Shown here: positions 8,275 to 15,366 of the stretch, one piece after another
Numbering within the stretch: the stretch's first letter is position 1
Layout of the letters: every line of letters starts with the position of its first letter
Source: Herbiconiux oxytropis
GTDB taxonomy: Bacteria; Actinomycetota; Actinomycetes; Actinomycetales; Microbacteriaceae
Direction of reading: 5' to 3'
DNA: 64,000 nucleotides
Assembly (NCBI RefSeq): GCF_024979315.1
Contig: NZ_JANLCK010000012.1
Location: forward strand, 1-64,000
Made by a program: the position numbers and the translations under genes
The notes under the pieces: generated by a model
The model's input: only the letters and a program-made list of their open reading frames with translations
The model's database searches: none
Told to the model about the DNA's origin: nothing

Positions 8275-9684
8275 TCAATCAGAATCAAGGCGCGCCGCAG
8301 CCCAATTAGCGAGAGCTATCGCACGCGATCGCGTCAAGTCGTCACGAAGAACATCGGGGTACTTAAGTTGCCGAACGGCATACGCGAGCACCAGGGCCGA
8401 GTACTCTCGAGCGGACGAAAAGGATTGATTTGACCAGTCGGCAAGGAACGCAAAGTAGTCAGGAGCTGGACAATCGTCAAGGAAGGCGTCCGTGGCGAAC
8501 TGCCCGCATTGATCAATGGTTGGCCACGCTGCGCCGAAGAGTGGGGAATCCGGGTGGAATAGGGGCCCTAGATGAAGTGCGAGGACGTCGACGAGCGCAC
8601 TGCCGCTCGTCTGGCTATCGAAATCGATGATGACAGGGTGGCCGTCTGCCACTAGAACGTTGCCGGGATGAAGGTCGCCGTGGCGCGGCGCGGACCTCGT
8701 CGCCGCAATCCGAGAGCCCGGCGGTACATGGATGCCGAACCTCACTCCGCGTTCGACTACTGTCGACCAGGGCGCGAATGGCGCCGCGATCTCTTCGATC
8801 GACACGTTCGCTCGCTGGCCGCTTGACATCTGCCCGAGACTGTCTCGAAGGATTCCAATTGCCGCAACGGCCGTCGCCTCGTCAGTATCAATCAAGTCAA
8901 GGAGTGGAGTAGGGCTGGAGCCCACAAGTTGTTGGATCGTGACGTAGAAACCGCCGCAAAACCCTTTAATCGTATCTACCACGCCCGCGGTGATCTGGGC
9001 CGGACACAGGTTCTGAAATCCTCCTGGCTCGCGTGTTTTGATCTGTCGCTTGGCGACGACGCGGGCGATAGAACCGTGATCGCTCTCGACCGTGCACAGC
9101 CAAACGGGTGAGCCCGTTAGTCCGCCGCTGAGTGTATGTGCGTCGATCGAACTCCCGCCGAACTCAAACGCAACACGTCGAAGCAACCGCCGATTGTGCG
9201 CCGTGAGTTCGGCGGGGTCGACACCAGTGATCTGAATATCCTGCAGAGCCGACAACGCATGGTGCACCCTCCCCACGTACTCATCGAATTCGAGGGACTG
9301 ACCTTTTTCGAAGAGGCGCACTCGGTCGAAGACAAATGCGTCGTTCCCGAGTGACACGATCCCGCGCTCGGTTGTTGCGAACTGCAGATGCTCAAAGCCG
9401 GTATGCCCGCTGAAGACGATTGCAGCTAGGTCCGGATGCTTCAGCAACATAGCTGTGAGCAGGTCATCGCCCACTTCGTCGCTCGGCGCCTCGCCGGGGC
9501 GGAAGGGAAGTCGCCGGTCTAGGACCAGGAGATCGATGAGGTCCGCTGTCGAATCGACGTGCTCCTGCGCAGAGAGCGCGTCGGCGTAGACCACGACATC
9601 GAAACCAGCCGCTTCCAACGCATCAGTCGTGAACTGTGCCGCGGTCGGCTCGTCTTCAACGAGAATGGCTCGGAATCTAGGCAC
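8275..9684 (-). CDS. response-regulator receiver fused to an aminoglycoside-phosphotransferase-like kinase domain
   Basis: A 469-residue fusion. Residues 1-130 form a canonical receiver: E10/D11 acidic pair, phospho-acceptor D56 (LLVLDRRLP), S92 in AAIVFSG, and K127 in LFEKGQS. From about residue 180 a protein-kinase/APH-like domain follows: SGGLTGSPVW as nucleotide loop, a lysine in VVAKR near 212, the catalytic motif HGDLHPGN at 335-342 and the metal motif IDFD at 353-356. All key residues of both halves are present, so an active phosphorylation-controlled kinase is plausible. The GTG start has GGGGAGAGAG just upstream and overlaps the kinase gene's end by eight bases, implying translational coupling. 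It is the last gene of the island operon and probably the effector or output. The substrate is unknown, and I know of no characterised system with this exact fusion. Confidence 0.85.
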   Translation of the reverse strand: MPRFRAILVEDEPTAAQFTTDALEAAGFDVVVYADALSAQEHVDSTADLIDLLVLDRRLPFRPGEAPSDEVGDDLLTAMLLKHPDLAAIVFSGHTGFEHLQFATTERGIVSLGNDAFVFDRVRLFEKGQSLEFDEYVGRVHHALSALQDIQITGVDPAELTAHNRRLLRRVAFEFGGSSIDAHTLSGGLTGSPVWLCTVESDHGSIARVVAKRQIKTREPGGFQNLCPAQITAGVVDTIKGFCGGFYVTIQQLVGSSPTPLLDLIDTDEATAVAAIGILRDSLGQMSSGQRANVSIEEIAAPFAPWSTVVERGVRFGIHVPPGSRIAATRSAPRHGDLHPGNVLVADGHPVIIDFDSQTSGSALVDVLALHLGPLFHPDSPLFGAAWPTIDQCGQFATDAFLDDCPAPDYFAFLADWSNQSFSSAREYSALVLAYAVRQLKYPDVLRDDLTRSRAIALANWAAARLDSD

Positions 9685-10579
9685 GAAATCTCTCTCCCCG
9701 CAGTGAAAAGACCACGGTTCCTCCGCTTGCCTGAAGCGTGAAACTGTATCGCAAGCGGTCGGCGGCCATTCGCATCGCGGTGACACCGAGTCCTTTGTGG
9801 CTGTCCTTCGTCGAAGCGCCCGTCTGCGCGACATGCTCCATCTCGAATGCCTGGCCCTGGAAACGATTAGTGACGGTAACCCAAAACTGCCGGTCACTGA
9901 CTCCATGCCGCACGAGGATCGGAGCTCCTGGCAGCCCTGCTGAAGCTTCCTGCGCGTTCAATAGCGCATTACCTACGACGATGGCGAACAACCCGGGATC
10001 TGTATCGATTGAGTCGTCGTCGCCTGTGTTCGCCTCGACAACCTGCTCAGGAAAGCCTTCTGGTTGGCAATCCACGATGAGATTGAGGAGCGACGTTCTC
10101 GAATATCTCGGCAGGCGATGTGCCGCAGCCAGCGTCTCGAGACCCAATAAACGGCGTCGTAGGAGATCGATGTTCTTGAACGTCTCGCTCGCTTCGTAGC
10201 GGTCTCCGATCTCTTTAGCCGCACTCCGCCGAATCCACCCGATGATAGGTTCTGTCTCGTGTCGGATTAGACCGCTCAATGCGTCGAGGATGTCCGGGGA
10301 AGCGGGAGCTTCCTGAGGTTGGTCGCCGACGGCTGGTGCCGGAGTCTGCTGGGCCTGCCGCGCGGCAGCCTCCAGCAATCCCCGCACCGCGGGAACTGTC
10401 TCTTCCGCGATGGCAGTAGTCAACAGGCCGATGTCGCCAGGTGCTGCGTTCCGCACATACCAATCTGCGGCAGTGACGCGCTCAGACGGCAGCCGACTAC
10501 GCAGTGCTTCGCTCGGGGGCTGATTAATTGGACTCAACCTCGTGCTCCGCGTAGAACTCGGCTCGACGGAGGAAAGCAT
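9677..10579 (-). CDS. histidine kinase, soluble, HATPase_c type
   Basis: A 300-residue protein without membrane segments. Residues 105-112 (IRHETEPI) match the histidine-kinase H-box, H107 being the candidate phosphorylation site. The C-terminal half is a HATPase domain: N-box VVGNALLNAQEA (202-212), TKDSHKGLGVTAMRMAA (257-273) as G box, and GGTVVFSLRG at the end. No ligand-sensing domain is recognised in the first 100 residues, so the sensor may be the neighbouring ATPase. The ATG start overlaps the ATPase gene by 56 bases; a TTG at 10537 with GGAG upstream would shorten the overlap to 14 bases. The 3' end overlaps the receiver-kinase gene, its obvious partner. Confidence 0.85.
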   Translation of the reverse strand: MLSSVEPSSTRSTRLSPINQPPSEALRSRLPSERVTAADWYVRNAAPGDIGLLTTAIAEETVPAVRGLLEAAARQAQQTPAPAVGDQPQEAPASPDILDALSGLIRHETEPIIGWIRRSAAKEIGDRYEASETFKNIDLLRRRLLGLETLAAAHRLPRYSRTSLLNLIVDCQPEGFPEQVVEANTGDDDSIDTDPGLFAIVVGNALLNAQEASAGLPGAPILVRHGVSDRQFWVTVTNRFQGQAFEMEHVAQTGASTKDSHKGLGVTAMRMAADRLRYSFTLQASGGTVVFSLRGERFRA

Positions 10580-12407
10580 CGCGCCCGCCTTCCATCAACC
10601 CAGTAATCGTGTCCACGATCGGCTGCGACTCGAATGATCCTCGATTAACCACGAAGCCCCGGGTGCCGTCGCTTTCAAGCGAAAGGACGACCTCCGCAGA
10701 CGCCAGCACTGGGATGTTTGCGTTGTGCGTTGCGACGACTGTCTGCGCGCCCCGTTCTTCGCGCATCATCAAGGACGTAATGATGTTCTTTACCAGATAC
10801 GCATTATCGAGGTGGTCCTCGGGCTGATCCAAAATGAGAATGCGAGATCCTTCAGTGAGCACGATCGGAAGAGTTACGGCGCACTTCTGCCCCGTCGAAA
10901 GATCTTCGACACTCTTCTGGATCGCGCCGTCGATCAACCGAAAATCGACCCGATCATCGAGTGTCGCTTCTGCTAGCGACGACACACTCTCCTCGTTTTG
11001 TAGGGCTGCCAAGACACGAGTTGCGCGATCAGTTCCCACATTGGTCGCTTCGGATAGGCCAACGAGATCGTTGTTCTCTACGTACGAGAGCAGTTGGCGA
11101 GGCAGAAGCGACCGAGCCATCGAGTCCGCAAGTGCTCGGTATTGGAGTCCCGAGCCTTGTAGAAGTTCGATCAGAAGGTCGCGGAACTTCGTCGAATCAG
11201 CGAGATGATCAACGCTGACTACTACTCGTGACTCCAAGTCCTCCGAAACGGCCTGGGCAACCGCTCGGCGCGCTTCGAAAAGTCCTTCCTGCCAATTCTC
11301 ATACTCATCGAGCAATTGAGATCGCTCGGAGACGAGCTCGCTGGCCGACGCTTGCAACTCGAGAAGCGCAGCCTCCAACCGAGCGACTTCAGCAAGCTCT
11401 GCATCTATGTTTCGAAGTCTGGCAGTGATCTGGCCCAGTCCGCGCTCCGCGGTCTCCAGCTCTGCCCGGACCGGCGCCGCCTTCAGTCGTAGCCGATTTT
11501 GCTCATCGAGCAAGTCTCTGCGAACAAGGTTGAGTGCAGACTCGAGCTCGGATATCCCGCTGACCAGCTCCTCACCTAAACGAAGAAGCGATGAGACCCG
11601 AGGTTCCACCTCAGCAGCAACGGCCACCCCATTTTCTCGCGACGGAACCGCCCCAATCGCCGCTTGCAGTCGCTGGGCCAGGGCGAAGGCGTCTGCGATG
11701 CGGCTTGTGGTTCGTTCGCTGGCTTCTGCGTGGCCACTAACGGCGAGCAACTCCGCTTCTAGGGCTCGGAGCAACTCGCGTCGTTCTCCAAGATCCGCCG
11801 AGGAGTCAATCAATAGCTCGCGCTCCTGGTCAGCAAGCGCCGTGCGATCGGCCTCTAAGAGCGCGCGTCGGGATGCCTGCTCCCTTGCCTGCTCCGCGTC
11901 TTGTCGTACCCGAGCCAAATCACGTGTCAGGCGTCCGGCGAGTTCCAAGCTTGGAGGTGCTGCCGAGACGACCGCGCGCAGATCGATGAGATTCAGCCGG
12001 CTGGCGGAATTGGATGCAATCCGCTCCAGCTCGTTTTGCCCAAGCGCGAGCGCGGCAGTAGAGAGCTCGCCAGACCGGCCATTCCCCTGCGCGTCAACAA
12101 CCAGATGGTACGAAGAGTGTTCGTCCTCCACATCCAGCACCACTTCGCCTGCGCCAAGAAGGTGAGTGATGGCCTTTCGCTGGCGCTTAGCCTCGGCTTC
12201 GTCCGCATGCTCGATTCCAAGCGCGTGCCGGATTAGTTCGAGTAGCGTGGTTTTACCAGATCCTCGCGGCCCGATGACGACATTGAGTCCCCGCGATAGC
12301 TCGACGTCGAGCCCGGCAAGGAATCCACCATTCACGCGCACTCGCGATATCCACACCTCGCTATCTTCTCGTGATTTGAGCGGGAGACCAACCACGATCC
12401 GAGGCAC
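10524..12407 (-). CDS. SMC/RecN-like ABC-type ATPase with internal coiled coil
   Basis: A 627-residue split ATPase. Walker A GPRGSGKT lies at 46-53. Then come a long charged coiled-coil region (roughly 150-430), an ABC signature LSTGQK at 503-508, Walker B ILILDQPED at 523-531 and an H-loop ATHN at 559-562. This arrangement is shared with SMC, RecN and with ATPases found in phage-defence cassettes, where they are thought to sense DNA or invading structures. The GTG start is preceded by GAGGA at a good distance. Its stop codon lies within the histidine-kinase gene, so the two are co-translated. It probably acts as the sensor or platform of the operon; this is inference from context. Confidence 0.85.
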   Translation of the reverse strand: MPRIVVGLPLKSREDSEVWISRVRVNGGFLAGLDVELSRGLNVVIGPRGSGKTTLLELIRHALGIEHADEAEAKRQRKAITHLLGAGEVVLDVEDEHSSYHLVVDAQGNGRSGELSTAALALGQNELERIASNSASRLNLIDLRAVVSAAPPSLELAGRLTRDLARVRQDAEQAREQASRRALLEADRTALADQERELLIDSSADLGERRELLRALEAELLAVSGHAEASERTTSRIADAFALAQRLQAAIGAVPSRENGVAVAAEVEPRVSSLLRLGEELVSGISELESALNLVRRDLLDEQNRLRLKAAPVRAELETAERGLGQITARLRNIDAELAEVARLEAALLELQASASELVSERSQLLDEYENWQEGLFEARRAVAQAVSEDLESRVVVSVDHLADSTKFRDLLIELLQGSGLQYRALADSMARSLLPRQLLSYVENNDLVGLSEATNVGTDRATRVLAALQNEESVSSLAEATLDDRVDFRLIDGAIQKSVEDLSTGQKCAVTLPIVLTEGSRILILDQPEDHLDNAYLVKNIITSLMMREERGAQTVVATHNANIPVLASAEVVLSLESDGTRGFVVNRGSFESQPIVDTITGLMEGGRDAFLRRAEFYAEHEVESN

Positions 12408-12564
12408 CCAGTCCTCAGACGGAGCTCACGAGTGCCACCCAAGCTCAGTCAGCAACGAGAATGGCTACCAACCCATGACCGCGCAGCCTGCAGATACGAC
12501 TGCGAAACGGGATAGCGGTTACGCGATACATCCACACCGCGACTGAATCCTAGATGGCTCACGA

Positions 12565-13368
12565 TCAGGTTGAATTTTCGCGAGGAGCCCTGAGGTGGGG
12601 GCCGTCGAACGCTGTTCTAGGAGATGTGCGCATCAGTTCTCCGACATGATTCTCGAACGCGATTGCCGGGGCGGAACCGAAGCCATCTGCTTCCCAGCTG
12701 CACGTGGCATCCATCTGAGGGGTTCGATACTCGGCCGTGAGTCTCCCGAAGATGAACGCTAGTGCTTCGATCAACGCTTCCATGACCTGAGCGTCGTCGG
12801 GCGCTCTGAACGCCCAACCAATGGCGGGGTCGCCATCAGCTCCCTCCGGGACCCTTCCGGCGCGGCGAGAGAAGAGCACAATGTGAACAGGTTGCTTTGC
12901 ACTTCCGTTAGTCAGCCAATCGAAAGTCGCGTGCCCAGGCGAGTGATCGAGCACGGTCCGGAAGTCCCTGGCGGACATTAGTGCCCGGTACGAGGAGTTG
13001 CGTCGGCGCAGATACCCGGATCTAAGAAAGTCGATGAACTTTGCAATCGACCGGGTTGGGACATCTGCGCGCGTGACTCGCTTCGCATAGTTCAGGAACG
13101 CCGCGAGAGCAGAGATCGTCGCGTAATACGTCTGGAAGAAGTCCTGGGTCGTGTCGAACAGATCGTGCTGTTGCGCCTCCGAAGGCGCCACAAGGCCGAG
13201 TCCGGTGCGGGGAATTCGCGCGCGAACGGCCTCAATCGCTTTCCGTTTGCGTTCGAGCCGATGGAGCGACTCCTCCAAATGGCGAGTGGCCTGACGGTGT
13301 TGAGGACTCAGATCGCAGTGCGAGGCGTGATGCAGCCAATATGTGATTTGGCTGTCGTACGGTTCCAC
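12565..13368 (-). CDS. unrecognised 267-aa island protein, first gene of the operon
   Basis: A soluble, probably mostly helical protein starting at a GTG with GAGAGGA seven bases upstream. It opens with a His/Arg/Lys-rich helical region (HCDLSPQHRQATRHLEES), has a middle hydrophobic helix bundle (FFQTYYATISALAAFLNYAK) and a C-terminal part with VHIVLFSRRAGRVPEGA and AFIFGRLTAEYRTPQMD. I do not recognise the family. The helical layout would fit a HEPN-like or adaptor protein, but no clear catalytic motif is visible. It is 157 bases upstream of the ATPase gene on the same strand and is probably co-transcribed with it. Confidence 0.7.
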   Translation of the reverse strand: MEPYDSQITYWLHHASHCDLSPQHRQATRHLEESLHRLERKRKAIEAVRARIPRTGLGLVAPSEAQQHDLFDTTQDFFQTYYATISALAAFLNYAKRVTRADVPTRSIAKFIDFLRSGYLRRRNSSYRALMSARDFRTVLDHSPGHATFDWLTNGSAKQPVHIVLFSRRAGRVPEGADGDPAIGWAFRAPDDAQVMEALIEALAFIFGRLTAEYRTPQMDATCSWEADGFGSAPAIAFENHVGELMRTSPRTAFDGPHLRAPRENST

Positions 13369-13585
13369 GTTCGCATCCTCTCACGAGCCCACGTGGTAGA
13401 CGACTTGCACAAGCCGAACGCTGCACTCGGATGCCCCGCGCCAAGACCTATCACTCTTGTTCGAATTACGCGCCATCGTCAGATCCGCTCGTACAACGAC
13501 GTTTCTCTCCACACCGAATGCTCACCCTCTTCACCACTTCCCACCCCGCCCCGTCTGGCTGTTTGCCTGTCGCATATCCAACTCA

Positions 13586-13703
13586 CTTCTTGCCTGCGCC
13601 ACCGCAACCCCTCTACTTCCCAACCTCCGTCAAAATGCAACGAAGTTTGGGGGAGGTTGGGAAGCGAGCTCCGCTCGGGGGTGGCGGTGGCGCAGGCAAG
13701 AAG
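13586..13703. repeat. 118-base nested, multi-branched inverted repeat
   Basis: The outer arms (13586-13605 and 13684-13703) are a perfect 20-bp inverted repeat. Inside, 13616-13628 and 13652-13664 form a perfect 13-bp stem (CTTCCCAACCTCC), and a small CGAG/CTCG hairpin occupies 13665-13677. Together they give a branched cruciform or RNA fold. It lies 218 bases upstream of the island operon's first start codon. It could be a leader or separate RNA, a replication or transfer origin remnant, or an attenuator. Confidence 0.8.
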
Positions 13704-13875
13704 AGGGATAGACCCTTCCGGTACCCATTCCCGCCTAGGGAAGAGGTAACGGCACCCCCGCCCAGCGAGGTGTTGACGCCCGAATATCGTGCTCAAATCT
13801 GCCGCAATCGCGCCTCGCGCGTACTGCTCCAGTTCTGCTCCTTCCTGTTCTCTTCTTGTTAAGGGGGCAACTGAG

Positions 13876-13955
13876 TGGTCCCCTGATCGATAAGTTTTTG
13901 GTCCCCTTAGGGGGTCAGAGACTCGCCCCCTACGAGGACCATTCTGTGGACCCCT
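13876..13955 (+). repeat. three direct repeats TGG(T/A)CCCCT upstream of the integrase
   Basis: Copies at 13876-13884, 13899-13907 and 13947-13955 share TGG(T/A)CCCCT, spaced 23 and 48 bases apart. They sit within 130 bases of the integrase start. Such clusters are typical of integrase arm-type sites or of an operator for the integrase promoter. Confidence 0.45.
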
Positions 13956-15115
13956 AGCCGGTGGAAGATGGAATGGAAGATCGGGGAAGGGGCGACACCA
14001 CATGGCGACGATCACGCCGTATGAGACGAAGGCTGGGAAGCGATACCGGGTGAGGTATCGCAAGCCGGACCACTCGCAAACCGACAAGCGAGGATTCACT
14101 ACGAAGCGAGAGGCCGAGATCTTCGCGGCGAGCATCGAAGTCGCCAAGACTACCGGCGCCTTCGTCGACGCCACCGCAGGTCGATCGACGGTTGGCGCAC
14201 TCGGCGCCACCTGGCTGGCCCACAAGGTGCCCATGAAGCCCTCTGCACGCAACTCCCTGCAGATAAGCTGGCGCGTTTACGTGGAGCCTCAGTGGGGCAA
14301 TCGCGCGGTGTCGACGATCAGGCACAGCGAAGTGCAAGCGTGGGTCACTGCGATGACCTCGGGTGCCGCGCGAACCGCCTACCGCACTCCTGGCCCGCGG
14401 GGTGCGTCGACCGTCATCCGCGCCTACGGAATCCTGGCGGCCGTTCTCGATGTGGCCGTGAAGGATCGGCGACTCTCATCCAACCCCGCCCGCGGCGTGG
14501 ACCTCCCTCGGAAGATCCGTAAGCCTCATCCGTACCTGTCACACGAGCAGGTCGAGCTCCTCGCCCAAGCATCGAAGTCGAATGGCACGCTCGTGCGCGT
14601 TCTGGCGTACACGGGTCTTCGATGGGGTGAGGCGACGGCACTCAGAGTCCGTGACGTCGACGCGCTGCGCCGCCGGCTCCAGGTCCACGAGAACGCGGTG
14701 CTCATCGGCGGGAAGACATCGTCGGATCTCCGAAGAGTCATGAAGCTCGGAGCGTGCCGTTCCCGAAATTCCTCATCCAGCCGTTAGCGCAGCTGTGCGA
14801 GGGTAAGCGTCGTGAGCAGTTGGTGTTCGGGAATGGAGACCAGTACACGCTGACCCCCTCGACACGTGACGGGTGGTATCAATCTGCCATCGCGCGGGCT
14901 CAACGAGCTGACGAATCGTTCCCCAAACTCACTCTGCACGATCTACGACACACGGCCGCCAGCCTCGCCGTCTCTGCCGGCGCGAACGTGAAGGCTTTCC
15001 AGCGGATTCTCGGACATGCCTCGGCCGCCATGACATAGGACACCTATGCCGATCTGTTCGACGACGACCTCGACGCAGTTGGAGACGCCCTCGATGACGC
15101 ACGGGATCTTTCAAA

Positions 15116-15134
15116 TGTGGGCAAACCGTGGGCA
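15116..15134. repeat. inner-end repeat, right copy
   Basis: TGTGGGCAAACCGTGGGCA matches the left-end copy at 7947-7965 except at two adjacent bases. It overlaps the 3' end of the integrase reading frame. It is probably an arm-type binding site for the recombination proteins. Confidence 0.45.
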
Positions 15135-15203
15135 GAACCTGAATTGGCCGGGGCCGAATCAGCTCACTTCCGCGGAAATAAGAGGATCTGCGAAACCTTT
15201 CAT

Positions 15204-15234
15204 GGGTACCCCCAGAGGGATTCGAACCCTCACT
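15204..15234. repeat. tRNA-proximal attachment-site repeat
   Basis: These 31 bases are identical to 7819-7849 and form the 3' end of the tRNA-Leu gene plus three bases beyond. Integration restores the complete tRNA here. Confidence 0.88.
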
Positions 15235-15280
15235 GAAACGATTTTAAGTCGTCTGCCTCTGCCGGTTGGGCTATGGGGGC
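15207..15280 (-). tRNA. tRNA-Leu (anticodon UAA) with a short, class-I-like variable loop
   Basis: The 74-base cloverleaf has acceptor strands GCCCCCA and TGGGGGT with A73, an anticodon stem GACGA/TCGTT around the loop CTTAAAA (anticodon UAA, reading UUA), a T-arm GAGGG-TTCGAAT-CCCTC and a variable region of only about five bases. CCA is not encoded. The UAA anticodon and A73 indicate leucine, but bacterial tRNA-Leu normally has a long variable arm, so the short one is unusual. It is the insertion target of the island at 7819-15234. Confidence 0.88.
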
Positions 15281-15310
15281 GGGTGCTTCATGGTACCCGG
15301 GCGCACACGA

Positions 15311-15354
15311 CTGCGCCGCGCATCCGGGCCCCGGGGGGCGGATGCGCGGCGCAG
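15311..15354. terminator. perfect 16-bp hairpin between ndh and the tRNA
   Basis: CTGCGCCGCGCATCCG (15311-15326) pairs perfectly with 15339-15354 around a 12-base G/C loop. It starts 12 bases beyond the ndh stop codon (leftward gene), so it is a likely ndh terminator. Confidence 0.7.
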
Positions 15355-15366
15355 GTGATGGAGGGG

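Larger units (their letters stand above)
13369..14001. other. 633-base non-coding region between the island operon and the integrase
   Basis: This divergent intergenic region carries the promoters of both the operon and the integrase, a large multi-branched inverted repeat (13586-13703) and three direct repeats near the integrase start. No convincing protein-coding gene lies here; the short open frames have no ribosome-binding site or protein-like composition. Its size is large for a simple promoter region and suggests a structured RNA or DNA-binding array. Confidence 0.6.
7819..15234. mobile_element. integrated genomic island at the tRNA-Leu gene
   Basis: A perfect 31-bp direct repeat (7819-7849 and 15204-15234) corresponds to the 3' end of the tRNA-Leu gene at 15207-15280. 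Between the copies lie a broken tyrosine integrase next to the tRNA, a four-gene leftward operon and long non-coding stretches. Bases are visibly less G/C-biased than on either side. This is the classic layout of an element integrated into the 3' end of a tRNA gene. There are no structural phage, conjugation or replication genes, so it is an island or a decayed element rather than a complete phage or ICE. Confidence 0.88.
14002..15236 (+). pseudogene. tyrosine recombinase (phage-type integrase), disrupted by a frameshift and a nonsense codon
   Basis: The N-terminal AP2-like/core-binding part is intact from ATG 14002: MATITPYETKAGKRYRVRYR and later AYTGLRWGEA with the first catalytic arginine. 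Near 14710-14712 one base is missing. The downstream frame resumes the family sequence with EDIVGSPKSHEARSVPFPK, then the catalytic HDLRHTAASL box and LGHASAAMT. There a TAG at 15036-15038 interrupts the expected (L)DTYADLFDDDL, which carries the nucleophilic tyrosine. The frame then runs on to 15236, through the attachment repeat, ending in RDSNPH, a typical integrase tail at a tRNA site. With the two lesions the protein lacks its nucleophile, so the island should be immobile unless served in trans. Confidence 0.88.

Noticed and set aside
13457-13862. Short plus-strand open frames in the island spacer
   Set aside because: They run through the branched inverted repeat, lack ribosome-binding sites and have non-protein-like composition.
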